Source of the DNA: Athripsodes cinereus
Taxonomy: Eukaryota > Arthropoda > Insecta > Trichoptera > Leptoceridae
Direction: 5' to 3'
Assembly (NCBI GenBank): GCA_947579605.1
Contig: OX388312.1
Span: 25,195,313-25,259,312, forward strand
Length of the DNA stretch: 64,000 bases
Of this stretch, positions 10,917-23,036 are shown in pieces. Under the pieces are notes generated by a model. That model saw nothing but the letters and a program-made list of their open reading frames with translations, was not told where the DNA came from and did not search any database. Positions within the stretch are counted from its first letter, which is position 1. Every line of letters starts with the position of its first letter. A program made the translations under genes and the position numbers.

Positions 10917-10978
10917 AGTCATTCAAGATGGGTGATGTACCTACCTCATCGCTAAATTAAAGATTTTAAATGTCACCT
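10917..10978 (-). repeat. SINE-like repeat, copy 4, small fragment
   Basis: Only the central segment is present. On the minus strand it resembles TTTAGCGATGAGGTAGGTAC and CACCCATCTTGAATGACTTA. Confidence 0.5.
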
Positions 10979-12197
10979 ATTTTATTCCATTAGACCTATT
11001 ATTGAATTTCTATTCGGCTTTACAGCTTGACACATTGTTGCATAGCGTATTCTAATTTCCTACTTATAGTTATTTATTATTTAATTTGCATCTGATGAAA
11101 AACTTTTGAGGTGGCGGAAGCAAAGTGCATTAAAACATGAACTAAATAATATGTGCAAATATATTATACGTGGCTATTGTCATTTTAGTTTTATTCTCAG
11201 GGCCAACTTGATGCATTTTATCATACATAATAGTAATCGTTTTAAAAATTATCTTCATACATAAAAATACAGAAGAATTAATTATTATTGCAAATGTCAA
11301 TATTTGTAAGTGATCAAAAACAGAGTATTATTTTCGTCAAATTTTTCTTATTACATTGTGTGTAATGTGGCGTTGTACAAGTAGCTAGAAAAAGAGCGCA
11401 TAAGCGAAAATGGCGTTTAGTAATATTTGAGACTTATCTTCTTCATCATTATTCACAATATGTTAATTATTTATTTTTAGTATAATAATAATGTGATCAG
11501 TTAATCGAAAGTTAATACTATATTTCAAATATATATAGTTTTTAACACAGTAAAAACATTTGCAACTAATTTTTTTTATTAAAAGATTTATTTATTATTA
11601 ATATAGATAGAATAACACTGTTTATTGTTTCAAATTAATGTACTTATACAAAGTATACCACAATTACGCCTAGCGCTTTCACCAATACATTGGCATCATC
11701 AGGGTGGAGTATAAACTTAATTTAAAGGAGAAAACAACGTCTATATAAAAATACATGAAATATTAAGGGATGTTAGGTGGGGGTGTTTTGGAACAAAGCA
11801 ATAATTTATTTAGAAAAAACTTATATTTATTACTAGCAGGTTGACTTATTAATCGTGAGCTGGTTTTCAAGAACTTCTGCTCTCATCATCAGGTCAACTT
11901 AAAGTGAACAAATTATATTCAAATACACCTCGTTTCTCAGTGTATCATTTACCAATAAATTTAATTGTTTCTTATTAATTATGCAAACCAAATATAAAAT
12001 TCAAAAATATCCACTTAAGTACATTTGTGTGAACACAAATGGTGCGCTCGATATAATATCATGAAATTATTAATAACATACGTACCTAGATGATGATTCG
12101 ATATAGCGTAATCCAATTACCATAATATATTCAGAAACATGCTCATGATTGCGACCATAAGTACCGAATCACGAATTTTATGTTGTATTCGTATGAA
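10979..12197. other. Intergenic DNA with possible Penelope-like end motifs
   Basis: No gene was seen. Two CATCATCAGG motifs, at 11694 and 11884, each follow a short GC-richer run (AGCGCTTTCACCAATA and GAGCTGGTTTTCAAGAAC). The arrangement is reminiscent of Penelope-like element termini, but I cannot confirm this. Confidence 0.3.
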
Positions 12198-12330
12198 TTG
12201 ACACGCATTATTATTGCTTGTGTTTTATGAAGGAATTTCAACACGATACAATGATAAACTGTCTTATTGGTCATGTAATATATTTTGTATGATGAATCCT
12301 CTGTAATTATCACAAGCAATAATGTGTCAA
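12198..12330. repeat. Short inverted-repeat element, MITE-like
   Basis: The left end TTGACACGCATTATTATTGC and the right end, whose complement is TTGACACATTATTGCTTGTG, are related inverted ends. They enclose about 90 bp without coding potential. A target duplication was not defined. Confidence 0.45.
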
Positions 12331-12430
12331 GTCTGTAATTTGTTGACGGATGTCGCTTTAATTATTATTTAGTGTAACCTTATTCAAGTTTATAACCTTG
12401 TGTATGTTAGCGATTGTCATTGAAAAAGGT

Positions 12431-12465
12431 TTGAAGGAACTTACTCGCCATGTATGTTCCTTCAA
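12431..12465. repeat. Perfect 10-bp-arm hairpin
   Basis: TTGAAGGAAC and GTTCCTTCAA flank a 15-base loop. It has no U-run context and no adjacent gene, so no function is proposed. Confidence 0.5.
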
Positions 12466-12498
12466 TCCTTCGTCAAGCTTATATGTAACATCTAATAA

Positions 12499-12906
12499 TT
12501 ACAAATATATTTTTCTTCTACGTCTATTTAATCGGTAATGACTTGGGTGAATACCAATACCAGATTCTCCGCATGTAATCAAAATAAAAGTTGTATACTC
12601 AAGGAAAAATATACATTTAAGTTGAATATCATAACTCATCGCTGAATTGGAGATGTTGAAAGCTTTTTGTGCGATATTTGCCTGGGCTACTTCTTTCATA
12701 TTAAATCATTTTAACGCATTGAATTTACCAACTGACATTACTGCCAATAAAGAATCTATTTTAGAATTAATTTTATTGTAGAAGGAAACATTGAAAACAA
12801 ATTAATACAAAAAACATCCAGAAAAAGTCACAAATTGAAAAATATTTTCCTTCAAAATACGATTTTGAATATACATATGTATTGAGTACTAGATATTAAT
12901 GTTTTT
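12499..12906. other. Intergenic DNA, weak SINE-like trace
   Basis: CATAACTCATCGCTGAATTGG near 12628-12649 resembles the antisense core of the SINE-like family, but no tail or head is attached. Nothing else was recognised. Confidence 0.3.
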
Positions 12907-13123
12907 TCCGTGGAGCACCCGGAAAAAAATGTTTTACACTCTTTTCCGTAAATTTGTGAGAGCCCTATAAAAGGCAGGTATTCGAAAAAATAAAGAGTAT
13001 TTGCACCTTAAATTCAGCTATGAGGTTTGTGACCCATCCTGAATGCCTAAATTTATTATAGAACAGCTGATTTACTGGCTACTCTACATGTGGGATTTAC
13101 CATGATGATATAGTAGTAGAAGT
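12907..13123 (+). repeat. SINE-like repeat, copy 5, near full length
   Basis: The head CGTGGAGCACCCGG is followed by CCGTAAATTTGTGAGAGCCC, AAAAGGCAGGTATTCGAAAA, TTAAATTCAGC, ATGAGGTTTGTGACCCATCC and TGAATGCC. A damaged 3' part follows (CTGGCTACTC, ATGTGGGATT, ATGATATAGTAGTAG). It shows the family order from head to tail. Confidence 0.75.
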
Positions 13124-15344
13124 ATAATTATGTATGTATTTCAATTTGCGTCATAGATTTTCCCGAATAACGATTCGAATTTATAAACACAAAAAGCTGT
13201 ATTGTCCCAGTAATATTGTATATTGTAGAGAAAATAATCATATGTAGATATTATTATAACAATAGAAAATACTTCAACCTCAAAACTTCCCTTAACAACA
13301 GTCACATAATTGAATATATTCAATATTTCACATTTACATTTTCCATTATCTTCGTTTATTTTTACACAATACTAGCACCTATAACCGACACAAATACACA
13401 ATTTTGAAGCTATGTGTCTATTTGATATGATTCTCTATTCTTATAAAATAATGTATGTCACACTTACATACAGGTTTGCAGGCAAATAATTTAATAAACA
13501 TGCCTACTGTATGTATGAGTTTATTTCAACAACAAAGATTTATTATTTATATTTTCTTAAGCATATAACCAAATAATTTGGGCTTAAATTTACTGGATTT
13601 GATATGCTTCTATCTTTCTATCTTTTTCCTCGTATTTGAATATGGGGCAGCAGTTGACCTGCTGTGCAGCCTTTCTATTAGTGTATTCTTGTAATGAGAT
13701 AATCTCGTTGTCTTCTGAATCATACCGCTCCACTAAGTTGGTTCTCTTCTACATGATCTCCTTCCATCATCACTCATCATATTCATGAGCTTTTCCAGAT
13801 TATCTGTCTCTCTTCTCATGATGACTCCAAAATACTAGGCTACTGATCAGTAAGTTTTCGTTTATAAATTCAAATGTGTTTATCGGGATAAATAATTTTT
13901 ACAAAAAAATGCACAGTAAACATATTAATTTTCTCAAATTTGAACAAAGCACGTGCTTTAAAAAAGAAGATAGTGATCAAGTCGCTCAGTAAAAAAAGTT
14001 CTTTTAGTAACTATGCATATGTAATCTGAACGCCCTTAAACGCATAGCCAGGCAGAAATCATCCTCCTCCACTCAAATGTTTTTTGAGCCAAATGAATAA
14101 CCTGTTCCCACGAAATTTTTGGGCTGTACAGAAAGGTAAACTTTAATTTTATAGGGTTGTAAACAAAATGAACGAAGTCCAATTCTGAACTAAAATAATA
14201 CATACTTATTATATTTTATCGTAGGTACAAATAAACATTTATTTTTTACATATTATGATAATCAATTGACTACGCAATATCTCTAGACTTGTCATACGAT
14301 TAGTAAAACGGATTAAATTTTCCTACGTAACATGATAATACAAGATAATCTGTTTATTTTTCTTACGAAACTTTTTGGATTATCTTTTTTATTATTTTTG
14401 TTATAAACACATAACCATCAAGTAAGTTGTTTAGGCATTATAATATCAAGGCCTGAATGGTTACTATGGACTTAGCATATAGAGAAAAAAAACAAGTACT
14501 CCTTGGATAATTGGAATATGTCAAAACGTGCACATTATGTAATGCAATAAATAACATTAATTGTATTACTCGTTTTTGAATACATAGGTGCAATAATTTA
14601 ATCGTCTTCTGTCAACATTACTTTTAAAAATCATTCTCTATGGTACACAGCACGAAACAGTTTTCTACACTTCTGGATAATCTTGGATTGTCAGTCTTCA
14701 CACTCTGTTAACCTTCCTAATGGGCGGTCTCAATTAACTATCTGTCCATTACTATCGGTTAAAATATTTTGTATAAATAGTAATGAATAGGTACATTATT
14801 GGAACTGACCATAAAAAATAAAATAAAAATGCTGATATCGTTTGATCTATATGGAAGCAAACCTACAAACAGTAACTATGAAAAGTCTTTTTTACATAAA
14901 AAATGGTTATAAAGAATTAATCAGATTGATTTTACATAAATTGCCGATAGATTTTTCATACTTTCAGAAGGAAATATTTAGGTTCAAATATTAATATTAT
15001 ATCTACAATTCCTTCAAAATACACAATTTATAATATTAGATATTCAGCTCTTATCACAAATTTGATTATTTTTATGTTGATTTTGCCGAGATGAAATTGT
15101 AATCATATATATTCGAATTCAAGAATTATACTATCGTCTAATTTTATTATAATGCTACATCAATATCGATATGAGGAAGCGATTATGTGTCTGATATATA
15201 AAATGTGGATCACACTACTTTCTTTATAGTGTATAGTAAATACATATTACAATAATAATATGATCGTGAAAAACCAAGCTGAATAAAACTCTATGACGTT
15301 TTAAATAAAAATGTTTTCCTTATAGTTTGCCGAAAATGTTTATA
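13124..15344. other. Intergenic DNA, one possible LINE trace
   Basis: No intact gene was seen. On the minus strand, 13640-13860 reads in broken frames with a RRSCRREPT-stop-WSG run. This weakly resembles the RRRPTTRWSDD stretch near the C-terminus of many insect LINEs, but stops interrupt it. The rest is AT-rich without recognisable structure. Confidence 0.3.
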
Positions 15345-18300
15345 GTCTACGTTAGTGATGTAACGAATGTCTGATTTTGGATATTCGCGAATGCGAATGC
15401 GAATGCGAATATTTCATGCCGACATTCGCGAATGCGAATGCGAATGCGAATATTGACTTGAAAATGGTATAGGAACTGAAATATTCCAAAACTCCTCGGT
15501 TTTCTTAAAGAATATTTTCTTGCAGTACCTTTTTCCACAATGTACCGGGTAAGTATCCGGTACTTTCACCGAATTACTGATTTGTTTCTTCATTATTACA
15601 TGGTACACAACAGATGAAAGACATATAAATATAAACATGTACGCGACAAAAACATTCCAATAGTCTTACATCGAAACAGTGCATACTTCAGCAATAACAC
15701 ACAAAACAATTATAGAAAATCTTACACATAATATAAGTATTAATTCACAATACATCCAATCACCCATTCCTATTACAAATCGCTGCTCACCCAATTTCGC
15801 ACACATACCTAATACATTCATTCGCACAAACACATTCACACTTCACTAATGTATGCAATAACAATACAAAAAAACTCTTAAAAAAGAAAAATCAAAAATT
15901 TAAAAATTTAAAAAACAGTCTAAAAATTAATACTATCCCAAACACTTCACATTTTATCAAACATATACATTTTTTTTATATTTATTTCATCTTATTCTAC
16001 CCTCAACTCTCCTTTCTCACAAACCTGACGTAATTGGCACTTTAAAATTCTATAAACAGGGTTTCTTGAGTCTGCAATCGTTTTTGTTTTTTTTTTAATG
16101 TAGAACGGAAAACAAGATCTTGTTAAAGGAAGCATTCTAAAGTTAATCCTATCTAAAATATTAGGCACATCGTATTCGGACAAGCATATTTTTCTCAGGT
16201 TGCATGCATCCAGCAAAACTCTTCACAATTCCAATTTAGGCAAATCTTTAATAAATACAGGATAATGCAATCTCTTCCTAACCAATAGAATGAATTTAGA
16301 CTGAGTTCTCTCAACTTGATCGACATATTTTTTAAAATGTGGATTCCATACAGAGGAACAGTCCTCCAGCTTGGAGCGAAATAACGATAAGTACAAGTAG
16401 AAATACGATTCATATAACCTAAATGACTTTGTAGATCTCAGAATAAATCCCAGTATTTTATTGCTCTCTTCGATAATTTTGTTCACGTGATCATCAAAGT
16501 GAAGCTCAGAGTCAAACACCACACCTAAATCTCTAATCTTATTTACTTCTTTTAAATCATGATTATGGATATTGTAAATTTATCGAATTTTGTTTCTATT
16601 TTTGGTAAAAGAGATCAGATTACACTTCTCCAGATTCAAGTGCAAGTTATTTCTTTTACAGTACTCGTGTAGTCTTTCCAAGTCCTCGTTAAGCATTTCA
16701 TAGTCAAACAATAATTGAATTTGACAGTATATTTTTAAATCCTCCGCAAATAATAGAAGCTCTGAGTGGTCAAAGCACTTTTTTATGTTGTTTATGAATA
16801 TCGTGAAAAATAAAGGACCCAAAGAAGACCCCTGAGGGACACCAGATGTAACACTGACACTGCCAGATGAGTAACCGTTAAGTTTAACTGTCATCAATCT
16901 ATCAGAAATATATGAGTCAATCCACCTTAGTTGAAAAAAGTCGATGTTCTACTTTATCAAATGCCTTTTGAAAGCCGATATAAATGGCATCCAACTGTAT
17001 ACAATTGTCCATAGCTGAGAAAAAAAAATCAGATTTGTTACTGTCGATCTTCCACTCATGAATCCATGCTGCTCTACAAGAAGATACGGCTTCAGGAAAA
17101 AAGTAATTTGTTCACGAACAATACCCTCAAATATTTTTGAAATAGGTGATAGAATTGAAATTGGTCTGTAGTTACGAACGTCCGATTTGCTGCCAGATTT
17201 ATGCAAAGGAGTAATATTAGGCATCTTCCATTTGCATGGAAAGCATCCTTCTTGTAAACTCCTAATAAATATCAGATACAATGGTTTGGTTAAATGACTT
17301 ACACATCTCTTTAATATTATTGGTGCTATATCATCAGGGCCAACTCCTTTTGTCTCATCTATACCTAATAAACGTTTATGAATATCAGATTTCAAGATGT
17401 TAACCGTGGATAAACATGAGTTAGTTAAAATATTTTCCGATTCTTCAGTATTAGAATCATGTAAATTATTCAGTGAAAATGCAGAACCAAAAAACGTCGA
17501 AAACAAGTTCACAATTCCCTCTGGATCGCTCAAAGTCTGGTCACCGTCACCCATTACCCTCGGATAGCCTCTAGATTCTTTAAGGGAATTCACGAACGAA
17601 AAGAAAGACTTGACTTAAGTGACTTCTCAGTGTTATTAATAAAAGACCTATAATCGTGATTCTGCGACAACTTCAACTAAGCTCTTAGTTGAAAAAATAA
17701 ATTGTAGTCAGAATCATTACGGTTCATCTTCAACTTACGCCAAGCCTTGGACTTTCTCTTAAACAACAATAAAGTTCTATTAGAGAACCATTTGGGAAAA
17801 TTATTAGGTGACACCCTCTTCATATGTAGGTGTATGCTTCTCAATTATTGGCAAAACATAACCATAAAAAGATTCAATCATCTTATTCACCGGTCCGTTT
17901 CCCAAAACACTGACCCAATCAACACTTTGTAGTTCAAAATTTATTTCCGAAAAGTTTGACTTAAAGTATATTAATTTCTGGATCATATTTTGAGACAAAT
18001 CCTCAGCAATTTCAAACTCATAATCTATCAACAGTGAAGGATAGTGTGAATCCTTACCAACCAGTGGAGAGTCACATCTGGTAACAGAACACGGAATAGT
18101 TGAAAGAACTAAATCCAAGATAACTTGATTGCTGTTATAAACTCCGTTAGACTGAAACATATTGAGAAAAGATATAGATTCTATCAAATACTGCGCAACA
18201 GGACACGAATAAGAATACGGAACAAAGATTGAATCAACATCGGGGTCTTTTTTCCATTGGATTGTTGGGATATTGGAATCTCCAATAAGACAAATATCCG

Positions 18301-19082
18301 TTTTGCCGTAATAGCTGATTAAACGTTCAGATATACTTTAAAAAAAAGATGTTTTAAGTATCTAAGGATGTGGAAGGCGGTATATACATATACTACACCC
18401 AGTAGCGGTGAGCATTTTTTCATGCGTTACCGATGAAAAACGAATACTGGTAAAAAAAACTTTCACCAGTATCATCCCAAACAAGAGTGGATGAATATCC
18501 TAGTGTCCGATCCACAGCAATTAAGACCCCACCTCCATCCCTTTTACCACTCAACATGAAATCCCTATCCTTGCGGTAAACTGTATATTCGTTTTGAAAA
18601 AGTTCGCTGTCAAATATGCCACAATTTAGCCAAGCTTCCGTCAGAACAATTATATCATAACTATTTGCAAATAAGTTTGCTCTAAACTCCTCGATCTTAG
18701 TCTTCAAGCCCCGAAAATTCTGAGAGAATACTTTTAGTGTGGTTCACCTTGTAGTATGATATAAATATTCCTTAAATAGAATATAAAATTATTGTAGGGC
18801 CCTATACTCATAGCAGTTGTAATACTTAAAACAAACATATAAATTAAATCTCCACAAATGCATATTTCTCCTAATAATATTAACATCATCAAGCAAACGA
18901 ACACAGGAAACAATACAACAAATGTGGCCAACACGGAACAGACCAGATACTTTATTACTAAAATAATATTCGCAAAACATTCGCATATTTTTTTGCGAAT
19001 GCGAATGCGAATGCGAATACTTTGAAATATGCGAATATTCGCGAATGCGAATGCGAATATTCGTTACATCACTAGTCTACGT
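15345..19082. mobile_element. hAT-type element interrupted by a LINE
   Basis: The outer ends are perfect 16-bp inverted repeats, TAGTGATGTAACGAAT at 15353 and its complement ending at 19074. They are flanked by the 8-bp duplication GTCTACGT (15345-15352, 19075-19082). Subterminal blocks are built from tandem CGAATG/GCGAAT hexamers. The outer roughly 220 bp on the left and 130 bp on the right match, in inverted orientation, the complete 383-bp element at 60762-61144. Shared landmarks include ACCGGGTAAGTATCCGGT and AAAACCGAGGAGTTTTG (complement here). The extra 3.3 kb between about 15577 and 18944 holds an antisense LINE. The simplest reading is a LINE nested in a short hAT-type element. Confidence 0.85.
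15992..18745 (-). pseudogene. APE-type non-LTR retrotransposon ORF2, broken
   Basis: Read right to left. An AP-type endonuclease starts with NFRGLKTKIEEF near 18740, then IIVLTEAWLN and GGGVLIAV. Next comes GDSNIPTIQW (about 18270; the family usually has GDFN), then LDLVLST and DSHYPSL (about 18040-18120), matching the SDH region. The linker is followed by the reverse transcriptase: NYRPISILSPISKIFE (about 17160), FMSGRSTVTNL, SGVPQGSSLGPLFF (about 16840) and LLFAEDLKIY (about 16745). The C-terminal LGVVFD-like and WNPHFKKYVDQVERTQ segments and a thumb-like tail reach 15992. Frames shift at least four times. The metal-binding box reads FAED instead of FADD, so a key Asp is replaced. The organisation fits the Jockey/CR1 group, but I do not assign a clade firmly. 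It is inactive. Confidence 0.85.
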
Positions 19083-21004
19083 TTACTTAACTTTTTTTTA
19101 TTAAAGTTAGACTTTTTCCCCACTTTAATGTTATTGCATAAGGAAATGTTACGATTCGACTAGTTTTGGCCTTATTCAAAAATTTAGGCAAAAAGAGAAA
19201 TAACTATCATTCAAATATGAGCTTTTATATTACTTTTTGACCTACATATTTCCATGGTGATCCTAACCATTAGAATGGTATTTTGAGATGATATTCTAAT
19301 TTGTAACATTAGATGTCAAATCGCATGTAAGATTAATATAATTATATATATTTTTATCGTATTTTTAGACATGAGAGAGAGTATGTAGTTTTGATAGCAC
19401 ATCATCAAGATATTGCAGGTCATCGAAGTTGTCGTATATAAACAAAATCAGCATTTGAATGTATAAATTTTTAACTTATTTGATTTATATACACATTCTT
19501 AGTAGAATTTTTAAAATACATCATAAGGAACTTAAAGCTATCTGAAAAGCCATTTCGCCCGAGCAACAACAGCGAATATGTATTTCTATAAAGGATTACC
19601 TCATTTATATCATCAAGTACAATGTGAGGGTTAATGTAAGTACGGTTTACAGTAGTACTGCGATTATTTTCAATTACATCATACTCATTTTGCCACAGCG
19701 AAATTTTGTTGAGATTTTCAACAATTATCATACAATTATGGAAGTCTTATAAATGTCCATAAAAACTAAGGCCGCTATATAGCATCCATTAAACCTACAT
19801 AATCACCCCTATTCACGTATTTATTTCTTATCTTATTTTGTGCTATGTCAAATTTAACAATTTATTTGAATTTAGCAAAGGTATTTTCTACAATATGAAA
19901 GTAGAAAGACCTATTCATAAAGCATTTCAGTTTGTCATCAATTAATACTTAAACAAAAGACCCGAATCAAAATGATGAATTTAATACATTCTTCTTATTT
20001 TGTCTCAGTTTTATCAGAAACATATCATGTTTAAATAACCAAACCAAAAAAAACTTATTTAAATTTCGTTTTCTCCTAAACCTCGATACTACTGACATTA
20101 TTATTAATTTATTTTAATCTATATGTTCTGATTTTTGTTTTAAATTCTATTTATATCATCTTTTTTCACGTATTTAACGAAATTGTGTATTTACGTACGT
20201 ATAGGTTGATATGTACTAAGAAGTTTTGTTATAAAAATTGAACTACGTACGAAATTATTTGAGTATAATTTCCTTTTAACCCACATACGTAATGTCTCCA
20301 TTACTGTTACAATATTGCTCTGATAAAGTTTGTTGGGCTTTATATTATTATGAGTGAGTGAGGTGGACCATCTTTCATACAACATACAGGGCAATTATTT
20401 GCAAAGAGACTGTGTGCATTTAAAAACTGCAGTGATATAAATAAAACGCCAAACTTCTTTTTGAAAATAGCTATTATAACGGGACAACAAAGTGTGCAGT
20501 AGGATTCCTGAATAAAATGTAATTCCTACATTATGTAATGTGTCATAAATTAAAGATAAGTAGGTACTAAAATAGATATATATTGTAAATCCTTACAATA
20601 ACCAGAGTCGTTGCACTAGGCGTCGTTAATCGTATAACTTTTACAAGAACTATGTATGTGCAAATATGTAGACCATTAATAGCATAACTTGAATACACAA
20701 TTAAAAATATATGCATTGCTTAAACTTGAAAATATCACTTAGTACCCTGACCACTAAACTTGTAAACGAACGGATGGTTTTTAAACATACTATAAATAAT
20801 GGGCGGTAAGTAACATAACTACGATATTTCTAGTAATTATTATAGATAGATATAATAAACATCATGATAAACGCTACATAATGCTTAATCAATATGAAAT
20901 AAAAATACGTATTTAATTGACTATTCCAAAATTTGTTGAGAATATATCTAATTTAAAAAATATATTGGGCGTCCAGATCAGCTTACTCGATGAAATTAGT
21001 CCGA
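19083..21004. other. Intergenic DNA, nothing recognised
   Basis: About 1.9 kb of AT-rich sequence. Small open frames on the minus strand near 19471-19731 and 20191-20394 have no recognisable motif. Confidence 0.4.
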
Positions 21005-21288
21005 TTATAGACCATTAAAGGTCACGTGGTCTTGTCTATGGATTTGCTTTTGCTTGGGGGGCAAACAGTCAGATTGCGCAAATCATCCTTGTAAGATGTT
21101 ATGCCATAAGAGAAAAAAAAAGAAAGTCAGACGACAAAATAATAACAAAATGGACACTGACAGTTTTTTTGATTATTAGGTATTCTTTAGGCGTTCCACC
21201 TAATATTACACCGTAATCGTCTGTTGTGTTGGGATGCCTGATGCCCCTCAATGATTTTTCTGTGACATCATCCTTTAATGGTCTATTA
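21005..21288. mobile_element. MITE, PIF/Harbinger-like
   Basis: Inverted ends TAGACCATTAAAGG (21008-21021) and CCTTTAATGGTCTA (21272-21285) are perfect over 14 bp. They are flanked by TTA on both sides (21005-21007, 21286-21288). A 3-bp TTA/TAA duplication is characteristic of PIF/Harbinger. The 278-bp interior contains GGTCACGTGG and no coding frame. The superfamily is inferred only from the TSD. Confidence 0.6.
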
Positions 21289-22224
21289 TAATATTGATTA
21301 TTATAATATTGCTATAGACAATAAGACGATTCTTGCTAGGATCATTACCCCTGAAGACTAATGCGATCTCCTAATATAACTTAATGATCTCGGACTTCCA
21401 GATGACATATTAATTACTATATACTGTATTCTTAATTTTTCTCATGAATTCCGTATGTGTCACGTGAAAGTTTTCATTATCTTTAGCCAAATTATTAGAC
21501 ATTTGAACTGCCTTTTCTACTGGAGACTCTCCCATCTCCTATATTTGTTTTGTTTTGAGGATACAGAGGTTTTGAGGTTTATTTATCTTTTTTCACACTA
21601 TAATTTCCATTGATCAATCTCAGAGTAGGTTATTTCCTTTGTAAATAATGTGATATGGTAAATACATTTCCACAGAAATGTATGTAGGTGATACAAAATC
21701 TTACGTATCTTGGCGCCAGCTAATAATAAATATTATTTTACCTATAACTTCATACAGCTACTACACCTAGTGGTACGAGTACTAGACGATATTAGTACAA
21801 CGGCGGTTTCTGTTATATTATTAAAGTCTACCACTTACAACGCGATTTGAATTGATGCTCAAATCTCCTTACAACTTCGCTTATACAATCAAATAGGCGT
21901 TTGAAATTTTATCATGAGAAACAATCTGAAGAAAGATGTTTACATCTTAAACATATTATTACAATATCAGTAGTTAATAAATAAATAAATAAATATATAT
22001 TGGCATTTAAATAAAATATAAAACATTAATGTAGATAAATAAGTAACATATTAAATACTGCGCTTATTTCTTGAGCAACCTCTTCTAGCCAACCAATAAT
22101 AAACTATTATCGTGGGATATAAACTCTCTGCAACATATTATTTTGAATCATTATAGTTCTACATATATCATCATTATACGTTTGAAATATTTATATGACT
22201 TTATGATCAATTCGTAGAATTTCT
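21289..22224. other. Intergenic DNA, nothing recognised
   Basis: No gene was seen. An (AAAT)n tract occurs at about 21976-22000. Confidence 0.4.
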
Positions 22225-22335
22225 TGATATTTTTTAAGATATATCTGGGTTTTGTAACAAACCCAAATACAACCTTATACACCTTTCACAGTAAGTTTAA
22301 AATTTGTGACGTGAAAGGGGAGTTTGCCAGCACCT
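22225..22335 (+). repeat. Dispersed repeat, copy 1 (copy 2 at 24720-24835)
   Basis: AAGATATATCTGGGTTTTGT, AAATACAACCTTATACACC, TTTCACAGTAA and GTGAAAGGGGAGTTTGCC are shared in order with 24720-24835, same orientation, with scattered substitutions. The family is unknown. Confidence 0.65.
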
Positions 22336-23036
22336 ATTCTCATCAAATTCCATAATTTTACATTCATTAAACCATAAGTGAAATCAAAGATATAAATACA
22401 CGAGTTCGATAAACAAACATTATATTGAATATACCCAAGTCATTTCAATGATAAAAACATAATGCATTTTTTTCAAGCAATATTAATCGTTTATGTGTTT
22501 ACGAATGAATCCAGATCGCCTAATCAGCCTACACTGAGAAAAGGTACATCTCCAAATTCAATTGATCTATAACAATAAATTATTTTGCTCGCCTTACTAT
22601 TGATATAATAAGACGCAAACAATCATTTAATTATACGTAACAGTAAATTTCTCGGCGCTTACCATCATCTTTTGTGTATACTTACAGATTTTGAAATTAT
22701 TCGGCTCCTTACCAACGTTTTAGTTAACTAAACATCCGTATGGCGCTAGTGGATGCAAAGAGTAGTACTCTGTTTATTTAAAAAGTGATCTTATCATATA
22801 AGACAATAAAGTAAAAAACGCGTTGGCACGTCCGTTTACTTACGCTGTTACTTCGTTTCCGTTTTTTCTGTCATTTTTCGGTATGTAGTTATGTACCTAT
22901 ACAAACAACAAATACAAAAGGTGTTCGATCGAAAATATTGCGTTGTAACGATTTCTAATCTTTTGTTATTGAGAAATTGTGAATTTATTATTCTGCTGAC
23001 CGTGAAGTTAGTGTGTTTTGTCAATGAAACAAAGCT

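Noticed and set aside
12431..12465. Hairpin as a transcription terminator
   Set aside because: No adjacent gene and no T-run; intrinsic terminators are not expected in a eukaryotic nuclear genome.
15347..15638. Frames rich in HSHSHS / RIRIR / AFAFAF near 15.4 kb and MRMRIR near 60.8 kb
   Set aside because: Translation of the CGAATG-type hexamer repeats in the hAT-type element ends.
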